Assembly: GCA_033816765.1 (NCBI GenBank)
Contig: CM066287.1
Span: forward strand, 930,001 to 994,000
DNA: 64,000 bases
Direction: 5' to 3'
Source of the DNA: Nothopassalora personata
Taxonomy: Eukaryota; Ascomycota; Dothideomycetes; Mycosphaerellales; Mycosphaerellaceae
Shown here one piece after another: positions 56,592-64,000 of the stretch (positions within the stretch are counted from its first letter, which is position 1; each line of letters starts with the position of its first letter). The notes below the pieces were generated by a model. It was not told where the DNA came from. It did no database searches and worked only from the letters and a program-made list of their open reading frames with translations. Made by a program: the position numbers and the translations under genes.

Positions 56592-56858
56592 GTTTGGGAG
56601 TCTGCCTTGCTACTGGCAACGCACGGGTATGCGTTGAGCTGTCTAGCCTGTCCCACCTCTGCCGGGATTTGAACTATCATCCTGAAAGCACCCGGCATCC
56701 TGAAGGATGGCTTGCTATACGTGTAAGCTGCACAACATCGTCGGAAGGTCTCGCGAAGAAGGCGAGCTGCTGCAGCTCACCTCTCAGCTCTCTACAGCAC
56801 ATCACAAGACGATGATGTGGACCAGAGACCCACCAAATCAGGCAAGCTCTTCCAAGCT

Positions 56859-57293
56859 ATGGCCAGAAACGCCGAAATCGCACGACAATGCGAAGAGACT
56901 CTAACGGCGTGCGCCACGGCGATCAACACCCGCAACTTCGACACATCCTCTGCACCATGGGAGCGCATGGCAGAGGACTTTCACATGCCCTTCTCATCAG
57001 GCAGGCATAGAGCGACGTGGAAAGCAGAACACCTCGAAGCCTTCAGAATAATGACGGATTGAGTGGCCCAAGTTCCAGGTCACCACCATAGACATGTCGA
57101 TACAAGTCTACCAGGACGCCGACTACACTGAAACACACATCAACGCCGAAAGCTCGGGCAGCCCAGGTTTGAGTCCAGGTACGACCAGAAGAACGTTTAG
57201 TGCATGGGAGTTCAGGATCAGCGATGTAGTGTGGGGGGCGTCAAAAGAGACGACTATGCTTGGGATGGGTCGAATGGCGATCTGTGTTCATGA
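56859..57293 (+). pseudogene. Broken NTF2-like (SnoaL-fold) gene
   Basis: The sequence reads like the fungal NTF2-like family: AIARQCEETLTACATAINTRNFD, SSAPWERMAEDF, WKAEHLEAFRIMTD, then EWPKFQVTTIDMSIQVYQD, HINAESSG and AWEFR. The frame breaks after MTD, where a single extra T at 57059-57060 creates TGA (57060-57062). Removing it would restore MTD-EWPKFQ. A second frame change seems to lie near 57225, since the closing block (VKRDDYAWDG) continues in another frame to TGA at 57291. No intron can explain a one-base shift. It may be a pseudogene or reflect a base error. Start uncertain (ATG 56859 is the first in frame). Confidence 0.55.
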
Positions 57294-57629
57294 TTTGCGA
57301 TCTGGTTTTACACCTCGATACTTTATCCTTACCGGCCGCCAATACCGGCGGTCCCATCCAGCTCAGCTCTTGGAGCAGGAGGTCGTGTTGGCTTTTCTGA
57401 TAGGACGCTTGTTTGGAGAGCGTGCCGTCTTCTCATGAGCTTACTCATCGTCACTTCGCATGCTGACGAGATCGTTGACTTCAATCCCCAAGATCCGCCG
57501 TCCAAGCGTCCCATATCACAACACGTCTCTAGACCCCTCGACTACCAAGAATCCTCCTCAAATTGACCATCTGCTCCCGACACGCCGAATCATGCAAGAG
57601 CGCATACGCCGCAACAAGAAGCAATCCTT

Positions 57630-57932
57630 CTAACATCCAGGCGGTGACCTTGGCTGTAGATAGGTGATGTAGCCGAGGAGAGCCGTTGTGATGGGGAAGC
57701 TCATGATGAAGAGGAAGCCTCGGAGGAAAGTTGAGGCAGCGTCTTGAGAGCTTGATGGGGGGTTTGAGTGTTTGGATGCCATGGATGGTTGGTCTGATTC
57801 GAAAGGGTCTAAGAGGTTCGAGGTGGTGTTGATGTGTGATGACCGTCCGTGGGCTTGACAGGTGTCGAATTTGGTGTGTAGCTTGCTGACTAGATCTAGT
57901 GGTCTTGAAACATTTGGAGGCTGTGAGGCCAT
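57630..57932 (-). CDS. Small single-pass membrane protein (100 aa), unknown
   Basis: Starts at ATG 57932 (MASQPPN). The first ~70 residues are polar and Ser-rich. A hydrophobic segment FLRGFLFIMSFPITTALLGYITYL near the C-terminus suggests one membrane pass. It is divergent from the next gene, with only 138 bp between start codons. No family is recognised. Confidence 0.45.
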   Translation of the reverse strand: MASQPPNVSRPLDLVSKLHTKFDTCQAHGRSSHINTTSNLLDPFESDQPSMASKHSNPPSSSQDAASTFLRGFLFIMSFPITTALLGYITYLQPRSPPGC

Positions 57933-58070
57933 AGAGGTGTAAGCAGCCAGGTTCGAAAGGCTGTAGGGGCTCCTCAATTCCAGGCCGCTTTCTCTTTATT
58001 TTCTCCCAGCCTTGGAGTGCACGACGTATTGGATCTGAGCAGTTCTGCCCCGAACATCGAATCCGGAACC

Positions 58071-58633
58071 ATGGCCGACCGATTCTCGAGACATTCTTTC
58101 CGCTTCAGCTACCTTCTCGCCGCCGCCACCATCGGCTTCGCAGTAGGAAAGACCTCGCACGCCTGGCCTAATAGTCCATTCGGCCACTTCACATACAAAA
58201 CGCCCTGATATGGCCCCTGCTCCAGGCCAAAGACGCAACCACTCCAGATCAACGTCGCCGTCTTCTTCAAACCGCCAAGCGAAATCTCCGCGAGCTCGAT
58301 GGCATGACACAGAAGTGGCGCAAATCGCTTGGTCTTGATCGTCAGACGATCCTGAAAACTTTCGGACTTGCCAGGGAGGAAAAGCCAAAGTCAAGATTCG
58401 AGATCGCCTCGGATGGTTCAAACCGCCACAAGCCGAATATCTCTGCTATCAAGACTAAAGAGCAACAAGTTGCGAATCGGGTCGAGTATGAGCGTCGGAG
58501 GAAGGAGGGCGTGAAGTTGCCGAGGCCGGATATGAAGGCTGTGAGGGAGATGGAGCAGCATGATGCTGATGTGGAGGAGTATGAGCGGCGGAAGAGGGAG
58601 GAGGAGGAGAGATGCAAGGGGGTTGAGGACTAA
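58071..58633 (+). CDS. Small helical protein with N-terminal hydrophobic segment, model uncertain
   Basis: 58071-58200 reads MADRFSRHSFRFSYLLAAATIGFAVGK, a likely membrane or mitochondrial leader. The frame from about 58180 to 58633 reads ALIWPLLQAKDATTPDQRRR, then AKRNLRELDGMTQKWRKSLGL and a charged helical tail (VANRVEYERRRKEGVKLPRP). The two parts are in different frames. A 32-nt GTAGGA...AATAG intron would join them but is unusually short, so a frameshift is the alternative. The product would be about 175 aa. No named family. Confidence 0.45.
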
Positions 58634-58981
58634 GCCAGTGTGGACCGACATGTGTGACATTGGTGTCGTAAAACCTCGCTGGCAGAATGGCTATTGACTT
58701 ACTAAATCCTGGCAATGATGCCTTAGTATCATTTAGCCAACTGCGTTATGGACCTCGACCGCATAAATTTTCCTAGTGTAGAGCTTACGCTGCACTCCCC
58801 CTACTCGAGACATGATGACTGAAGAGAAATGTCGCACAGAGCTCGCTTCATGATGATATTTGCTCGATGTTAGAGGGTTGGGCTCGAAGCGTGGCCTGAA
58901 GAGGTGGACTGTGTGTAGCTCGCAGGACGAAATACTATCCCAACCACGTGCCTAGTAGCAGCGAGCAATATTATTCTCAGC
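58634..58981. other. Intergenic, between a small gene and a MITE
   Basis: About 350 bp without open frames of note. Its end, ATTCTCAGC at 58973-58981, is the left target duplication of the MITE. Confidence 0.5.
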
Positions 58982-59458
58982 CGGTGAAATACTTCCATGT
59001 CCACCTTAATAGCCGAAAATACTGCGGTGTCTACATTATGTAAAAATTGACTACCATGTCCGCCTATTATTATTAAAACATACTCCCATGTCCAGCTTCA
59101 TGTCATATATATACACCTACGTCCCTCTCGTCGTTCAACCTACAAGAGGGCATAAGAGTAGATTAATAGACGTAAGAGCGGGTTACTAAGATGGATATAT
59201 CGAAGGATATCTTGTTCACTTTTTGCACCTGCAACTACCTATACACCTATAAAACTACCTTTGCACCCATCTTTACACCCTTTACACACAGCTATTTAGT
59301 AGTAGTAGTAGGGACCTCACAGTACTTTTTCACAATGTATGGGCATAGGAGTATGTTTTGACAATAATAGGTGGATAATAGCAGTCACTTTTGTGAGAAA
59401 AATGGACATGGCAGTATTTTCCATCATAAAGGTGCATGTGGGTGGGAGTATTTCACCG
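58982..59458. mobile_element. MITE with about 115-bp terminal inverted repeats (477 bp)
   Basis: The ends CGGTGAAATAC and GTATTTCACCG are exact inverted repeats. Imperfect complementarity continues inward for about 115 bp on each side (58982-59094 and 59340-59458), sharing GAAAATACTG, CCTATTATT and AAAACATACTCC blocks. The flanks ATTCTCAGC and AATCTCAGC differ at one of nine bases and look like a 9-bp target duplication, a size typical of Mutator-like transposons. The interior (~245 bp) has no coding capacity and includes a short TAG microsatellite. It is therefore non-autonomous and depends on a transposase elsewhere. Confidence 0.75.
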
Positions 59459-59995
59459 AATCTCAGCTCTAGGCCCAGCCAAGGAGCACATCCTTCGTTA
59501 GACAACAGTAGCATGGTCTTCTTTCCAGCCTTTTCGCAGCACTACCACTTCGTCGCTATGAATATTGCTCAAAATTCGCAGTCGTTGCCATGGCTGGTGT
59601 GGTCTGTGGCCACTACATCACTAGCTAGATGTCAGAATCATGAGAGATTGCGTGACTCCCTTTCCCAGCAGATATCGGCTAGAGTCTATAGCAGAAAGCG
59701 GGAAGATAATCTGCTCGAGTTCCTCACAATCACCAACAAGGGAATGGACGTTGTCGACGAATCATTCGACGATGTGCGACAAGCCCTGGGATTATAGCAA
59801 GCCCCCAACAAGGACTCCGCTCAGCGAGTCGAACTAGACGAAACGTGGCTATACACTCTGGAGCGACAAGTTGTCAACAGCCAAGAGCATAGTCGGCGAC
59901 GAGCGCAGTGGGAGAAGAAGGACGGCGCGGACGGGGTGGAAGGTCGAGTATATGCTATAGCTAGTACAAGAGCTTCACAACATACAAGCCTCTCT
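59459..59995. other. Intergenic with a possible eroded coding fragment
   Basis: Starts with the right MITE target duplication (59459-59467). A frame ending at 59797 (NLLEFLTITNKGMDVVDESFDDVRQ) and the next stretch to 59930 look protein-like, but no family or intact gene can be recognised. The copia LTR begins at 59996. Confidence 0.35.
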
Positions 59996-60167
59996 TGTTG
60001 TGAATCAGGTGACCAATGGCTGTGTTAGTTAGGACTTGGCACACACACACTATATTACACTGTTTCTGTAGCTAGATAGTTTTACACCCTATAGCAATTG
60101 ATAAGGGTTACTAATCTACCCTATCGTTTTAATCTAGAAGCTTGTACTCGTTAAATACCTATCTATA
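59996..60167 (+). repeat. 5' LTR of the right copia copy (172 bp)
   Basis: Corresponds to 12340-12512 on the minus strand. The terminal ACA of the left copy reads ATA here, a RIP-type change. The AT-AGGTTATAAGCCCGGG primer site follows directly. Confidence 0.65.
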
Positions 60168-61143
60168 ATAGGTTATAAGCCCGGGTGCTCCTCTACCTAT
60201 TTAATTTAAAACCTAAATTATTATCGAAGCTCTATTAAGGATTAGCTTGCCTTGCTAGTAGACCCGACCCTATATTTGTTTTACGAACAACTATCTAATC
60301 GATTTAAGAACTACTATAGGACATTGGTACTAAGCATTATTACCGTAGTATAGCATCTAAAAGAGCTAGACTAGATATAGAGTTTAGAAACAATACCTCT
60401 AGCAACCTAGTAAGGTCTACTAAGGATAACTAGGTGCTTAGAAAAGGCGTGTAGTTTTAGGTATAGAAATCTATACTAATTAGCGCACTACTAGAGAAGG
60501 ATCTAGTTAGATATATTATCTATAACCTAGACTAGGTTAATCTAAAGCATGCTCTAAACAGGGTAGCTTATAAACAACCCTAGGATACGACTAAGAATAC
60601 CTAGAATAAGACTACTACCTAGAAGAAATCTCCTTAGGATATTACTAGTAGTATAGGATATAAAGCTGCCTATAAGCGATAGAAGAAAGAGAACATATAA
60701 TCTTTTAGCATTATTATAGCTAGATTAGACTCTACCCTAAGGCTAAACTTTAGAGATATAGACAAATTAGCTAAGGAATTATATAATTTAATTAAGGTAA
60801 TATATAAGCTAGTTATTATAATTAATCTATATAACACTCTAAAGGTAGTTAGGTATATTAAGTTAGATACTATAAGACCTAATATATTAAAGTACTATAA
60901 AGACTTTTAAGCTTAGGTATATAACTATAAGACTACTATAGAGCAATTTATTAGATTCTCCCTAGTTAATAATAAGTTACTACTTAAATCCTTATTTGTC
61001 CTCCTAGATAGTATCTATAGACTATACTTTATTAAAGGCCTAAACTATATTAAATAGCTTAGGATATAGAGATATAATAATCCCCTAGAATTAACTACCC
61101 TAGAGAGAATATTTATAACTCTTAGGAAGGAGCAAGTACTACT
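59996..61143 (+). mobile_element. Decayed Ty1/copia retrotransposon, inverted second copy (LTR and gag)
   Basis: The LTR start TGTTGTGAATCAGGTGACC, the primer site and the gag region align with the minus-strand copy at 12512-11350, in the opposite orientation. It has its own extra C-to-T/G-to-A changes and TAG stops. The element is interrupted at 61144 by a gag-only LTR element and resumes at 63645-63939. It was probably a full copia element reaching past the window edge. Confidence 0.85.
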
Positions 61144-61436
61144 TGTTACGGACACGTTTATTTACTACGAACAACAAGGGTTTATGTAGGCTACGAGGCA
61201 GTAGGACTAAGGCTAAATAACTTAGAATTAGGACTAAGGCTAAGCGACTTAGATTAGTTACGCTAAGACATAGCACTATATAGACGACGCTCTTTTATAA
61301 AAAGATAGGAGCCTCGTGCTTAACTTATTTTAAGTATATACTATATACTATTTAGGACTACTACCTTCTTAACGAGTTTAAGACATCTCTATAAAGATCT
61401 AAGCCCGGTTAGGATAACGTATAGCGGTTCCTAATA
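61144..61436 (+). repeat. Left LTR of the gag-only element
   Basis: 293 bp, starts TGTTACGGACACG. The terminal CA has become TA (CTAATA instead of CTAACA). Confidence 0.85.
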
Positions 61437-61639
61437 ACTTTAAGCACTACTACTAGGGCCCTTTACATATGTCTAGGAGAGACGCTACCCGGAGTCCGTT
61501 ACGACAATAGCTATAGTTAACTAGCATTACGGAACGAATAAGCGAAATGTCGATTACTAGAAGCGGAAAACGATTAATACCCTCTATAAGTTCGAACAAC
61601 ATGCACGAGTACACTAAGGCACCTAAAGTGTTACTACCG

Positions 61640-62600
61640 GAGACGTTCGATAGAACATAGGGAAAGCTAGAGGCTTTTTAGCTATAGGTTTAGCTATACC
61701 TCTACTTTAACGCCTAGTAGTTTAGAGGCGAGGCTTCTAAGGTCTTATACGCCGCATTCTTCCTACGAGGAAGAGCAGCTAGAGGATTCCGACTATACCT
61801 TAAGGACTAGCTTTATAACTAGGGCGAGGGAGAAACACCGAAAACGGAAACTCGAAAAATTTTCTACAACTACAACGAGTTTAAGATAAAACTCGATAAT
61901 CTATACGGGATACTAAACGAGGAGGTATATACCGACCGAGGAAGAGCAGCTAGAGGATTCCGACTATACCTTAAGGACTAGCTTTATAACTAGGGCGAGG
62001 GAGAAACACCGAAAACGGAAACTCGAAAAATTTTCTACAACTACAACGAGTTTAAGATAAAACTCGATAATCTATACGGGATACTAAACGAGGAGGTATA
62101 TACCGACCGACATATCCGACAACTTCGATAGACTACTTCTATAGCGCTATACGCCTTAGAATTCTAAGGATATACCGCTAACCTAGAATAGAACGACGTA
62201 GTATTACGATCGTAGTTCTACCTCGGGCTAAAGAACAACGTTAAAGCCGAACTATCCCGAAACGCTAGCGTTACGACGCTAGAGGCGATAATTAAGGTAG
62301 TAAAGGAGATTAACAAAAGGCTCTAGGATTTAAGGTACGACCGATTCGTATAACCTAGATACTAGAGACCCGCTACGGGCGGAAGAGGGGGCTTTAAGGC
62401 TAGAAGTTAGGACCCTAATAGTTACGAGGATCTAATAGAATTAGACGTAACGGAACGTAGGATAGGAAGGGGGCTAAAGAGTAAAGGTTCTACCTACTAC
62501 GTATATAGCGAGCAAGGCTACTTTATAAGAAACTATAAGAAGAAGAATATAGTTAGCCGCGAGTTTAACGTAATAATTCGCGAAGAGAATATATACCGGG
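61640..62600 (+). pseudogene. Gag pseudogene of the gag-only element
   Basis: Frame pieces read as a gypsy capsid region (FLRGRAARGFRLYLKD, FKIKLDNLYG, then SQFYLGLKNNVKAELS) and end in a zinc knuckle at 62495-62536. All four zinc ligands are lost. The spacing CX2CX4HX4C is exact, but every Cys and the His now read Tyr, each explained by one G-to-A or C-to-T change. Several Trp and Gln codons are TAG. The 171-bp duplication lies in its N-terminal part. No protein can be made. Confidence 0.75.
61766..62107 (+). repeat. Perfect 171-bp tandem duplication inside gag
   Basis: Units 61766-61936 and 61937-62107 are identical by eye and equal 57 codons. The unit starts CGAGGAAGAGCAGC and ends with the ACCGAC before the next copy. 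Confidence 0.85.
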
Positions 62601-63346
62601 TATACGAGAATTTCCTCTCGAAATCTAACTAGGTTAGAAACGACCCGACGAGGCATTAAACAGCGGCTTCTTAATTTAATAACCTAGGACATAGAAGTTA
62701 ATATTACGACATAGACAAATAACTACTAAATACTAGACAACTTACCCGACTACGTAACCCGAAGAATTACCCGAAGGACCCGACTACGAGAACGGAGACC
62801 TGACGCCGGTAGACTAGAGGTTAGCCTCTAACTCCTTAAGAGTAGAGGGGTTACTATCCTCCTCCGACACCTCTTACGCTATATACCGCAATTTCTCGTC
62901 CGCGCGGCGGCTATTCTTAGAGAGAACTCGCTCGTTTCTCGTAATCTAGGATTAGAGCGCGGCGAGCTATTTAAGTAGGGAGTTACGGGCTTTTCGATCC
63001 GCTTCTAGCCTAGTAGCTAGTTCCTCCGCTGTCCGGTTAAGCGCCTCCTAGGAGGTAGTAACGTAGGACCTACCTATACGGACGTAGTAGGCATAAGAAG
63101 ACAACATCCTTAGATCGGAAGAGTATTAGTAGGACCGTTTTAGACGACGACAAGTATTATAAGTAAGGGACAAGAGTAGGCTACGAATCCGCTAAGATAC
63201 GAGTAATAAGAGCCTTACGAGAAAGGGTAGATTTAGAAGACATCATTTAGAACTTAGGAAAGTTAGGAAAACGAAGGAGGGGTATTAATTATATAAGATA
63301 ACGACACGTAATTAATAGGGACATTAATCCTAGAGGAGGGAGGTAA

Positions 63347-63639
63347 TATTACGGACACGTTTATTTGCTACGAACAATAAGGGTTTATATAGGCTACGAG
63401 GCAGTAGGACTAAGGCTAAATAACTTAGAATTAGGACTAAGGCTAAGCGACTTAGATTAGTTACGCTAAGACATAGCACTATATAGACGACGCTCTTTTG
63501 TAAGTAGATAGGAGCCTCGTGCTTAACTTATTTTAAGTATACACTATATACTATTTAGGACTACTACCTTCTTAACGAGTTTAAGACATCTCTATAAAGA
63601 TCTAAGCCCGGTTAGGATAACGTATAGCGGTTCCTAACA
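63347..63639 (+). repeat. Right LTR of the gag-only element
   Basis: 293 bp, matching 61144-61436. The initial TG has become TA (TATTACGG). The end CTAACA is intact. Confidence 0.85.
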
Positions 63640-63644
63640 CTACT

Positions 63645-63939
63645 ACCTATAAGCCTAGTAATAGCTTTATTAGAGTATTCTTAAGTAAGAATAATAATAA
63701 GCAGTATATATAGTGCTTATATAAGCATACTAACGCGAACTACTATAAGTAGTATCTAGAGAAGAATCCTAAGAACAAGTCTAAGAAGGGTAGAGAGACC
63801 CTAAAGGATAGGGTAAAGAAGGTAAAGGCTAGTAAGTCCTCTAAGAAGAGGATTACTATAGCAATTAATAACTAGTTAGACATATTATCTAATTAGGACT
63901 ATAGCTCTAATAGTAATAGCGACTAGAGATAACTATATA
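63645..63939 (+). mobile_element. Right copia copy, continued (gag 3' part)
   Basis: Resumes the copia gag right after the target duplication of the gag-only element (ACCTATAAGCCTAGTAATAG) and aligns with the minus strand at about 11370-11070. It stops at 63939, where an unrelated GC-rich sequence begins. Confidence 0.8.
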
Positions 63940-64000
63940 TGTAAGGGGCGGGCCCCTGTTTCTTAGCATAGGCTGCGCCTATACGTACGGATTGCTTTCC
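63940..64000. mobile_element. Start of an undecayed, GC-rich insertion in the copia copy (edge of window)
   Basis: Copia similarity ends after AACTATATA and the sequence changes to TGTAAGGGGCGGGCCCC, GC-rich and without RIP-type decay. A TGTAAGGG start is also how the gypsy LTR at 3429 begins. This is probably the LTR of another recent element, cut by the window end. Confidence 0.55.

Larger units (their letters stand above)
61144..63639 (+). mobile_element. Decayed gag-only LTR retrotransposon (TR-GAG-like, 2,496 bp) nested in the copia copy
   Basis: Two 293-bp LTRs (61144-61436 and 63347-63639) flank a 1,910-bp interior. CTACT target duplications lie at 61139-61143 and 63640-63644, and the interrupted copia sequence resumes in register. 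A polypurine stretch (AGAGGAGGGAGG, 63332-63343) precedes the right LTR. The interior holds only a gypsy-type gag with many TAG stops; no protease, reverse transcriptase or integrase is visible. LTR ends that should be TG/CA read TA or TA in places through RIP-type changes. Such elements rely on partners for reverse transcription. It could also be a deletion derivative of a full gypsy element. Confidence 0.8.

Noticed and set aside
56660..56697. Hairpin TGCCGGG...CCCGGCA with a GATTTGAAC-like loop, considered as a minus-strand tRNA T-arm
   Set aside because: The stem encloses 24 nt and no other tRNA arms can be built around it; probably chance or part of the 5' region of the broken NTF2-like gene.
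1..64000. CRISPR array, phage, bacterial operon or rRNA features
   Set aside because: No regularly spaced repeats, no bacterial gene organisation and no rRNA sequence recognised; the window is a fungal nuclear chromosome.
1..64000. Subtelomeric position
   Set aside because: TE-rich ends suggested it, but no telomere-type repeat arrays were seen, and the gene content is housekeeping.

Overview
The window is a piece of a filamentous ascomycete chromosome (Pezizomycotina, most likely a Dothideomycete). Four things support this: spliced genes with introns of about 50-95 nt carrying CTAAC/CTGAC-type branch points, typical fungal gene families (HET domain, 2EXR-like, Med8, Iks1, Fab1, fungal NBS1), LTR retrotransposons, and C-to-T/G-to-A decay of repeats with TAG stops of the kind left by repeat-induced point mutation (RIP). 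The species cannot be fixed from sequence alone.

Layout. (1) 1-12512 is a decayed Ty1/copia retrotransposon on the minus strand (LTR, gag, protease, integrase, reverse transcriptase relics). It is split by an intact 7.3-kb Ty3/gypsy chromovirus at 3429-10728, which has identical 184-bp LTRs, a 5-bp target duplication, full gag and pol, and a chromodomain. (2) 12513-59995 is a gene island with no RIP-like decay. It carries a membrane-anchored ZZ/EF-hand protein, a 2EXR-like protein, MED8, two decayed HET genes, NBS1, a small Cys/His protein, a 5-kb stretch without recognisable genes, a coiled-coil protein, the kinase IKS1, a disordered orphan, a small hidden spliced gene, a GT31-like glycosyltransferase, FAB1, a TPP1/Tpz1-like telomere protein with two HeH-like motifs, a broken NTF2-like gene, two small genes and a 477-bp MITE. 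(3) 59996-64000 holds a second, inverted copy of the copia element. It is interrupted by a decayed gag-only LTR element (61144-63639) and, at the very edge, by the start of a GC-rich, undecayed insertion (63940 on).

The island is thus bracketed by inverted copies of one RIP-affected element, each with later insertions nested in it. The intact chromovirus inside its decayed host gives a relative chronology. Its sequence also supports a readable expression model: a GGGAAAT slippery site for -1 frameshifting between gag and pol, and a primer-binding site complementary to its own LTR (Tf1-like self-priming).

The housekeeping genes act in separate processes: transcription (MED8), double-strand-break repair and checkpoint (NBS1), telomere protection (TPP1-like), endolysosomal phosphoinositide signalling (FAB1), protein kinase signalling (IKS1) and secretory-pathway glycosylation (GT31-like). 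FAB1 and the TPP1-like gene are divergently arranged over a shared 565-bp promoter region. Exon structures given here were derived by eye from splice signals and reading-frame continuity.
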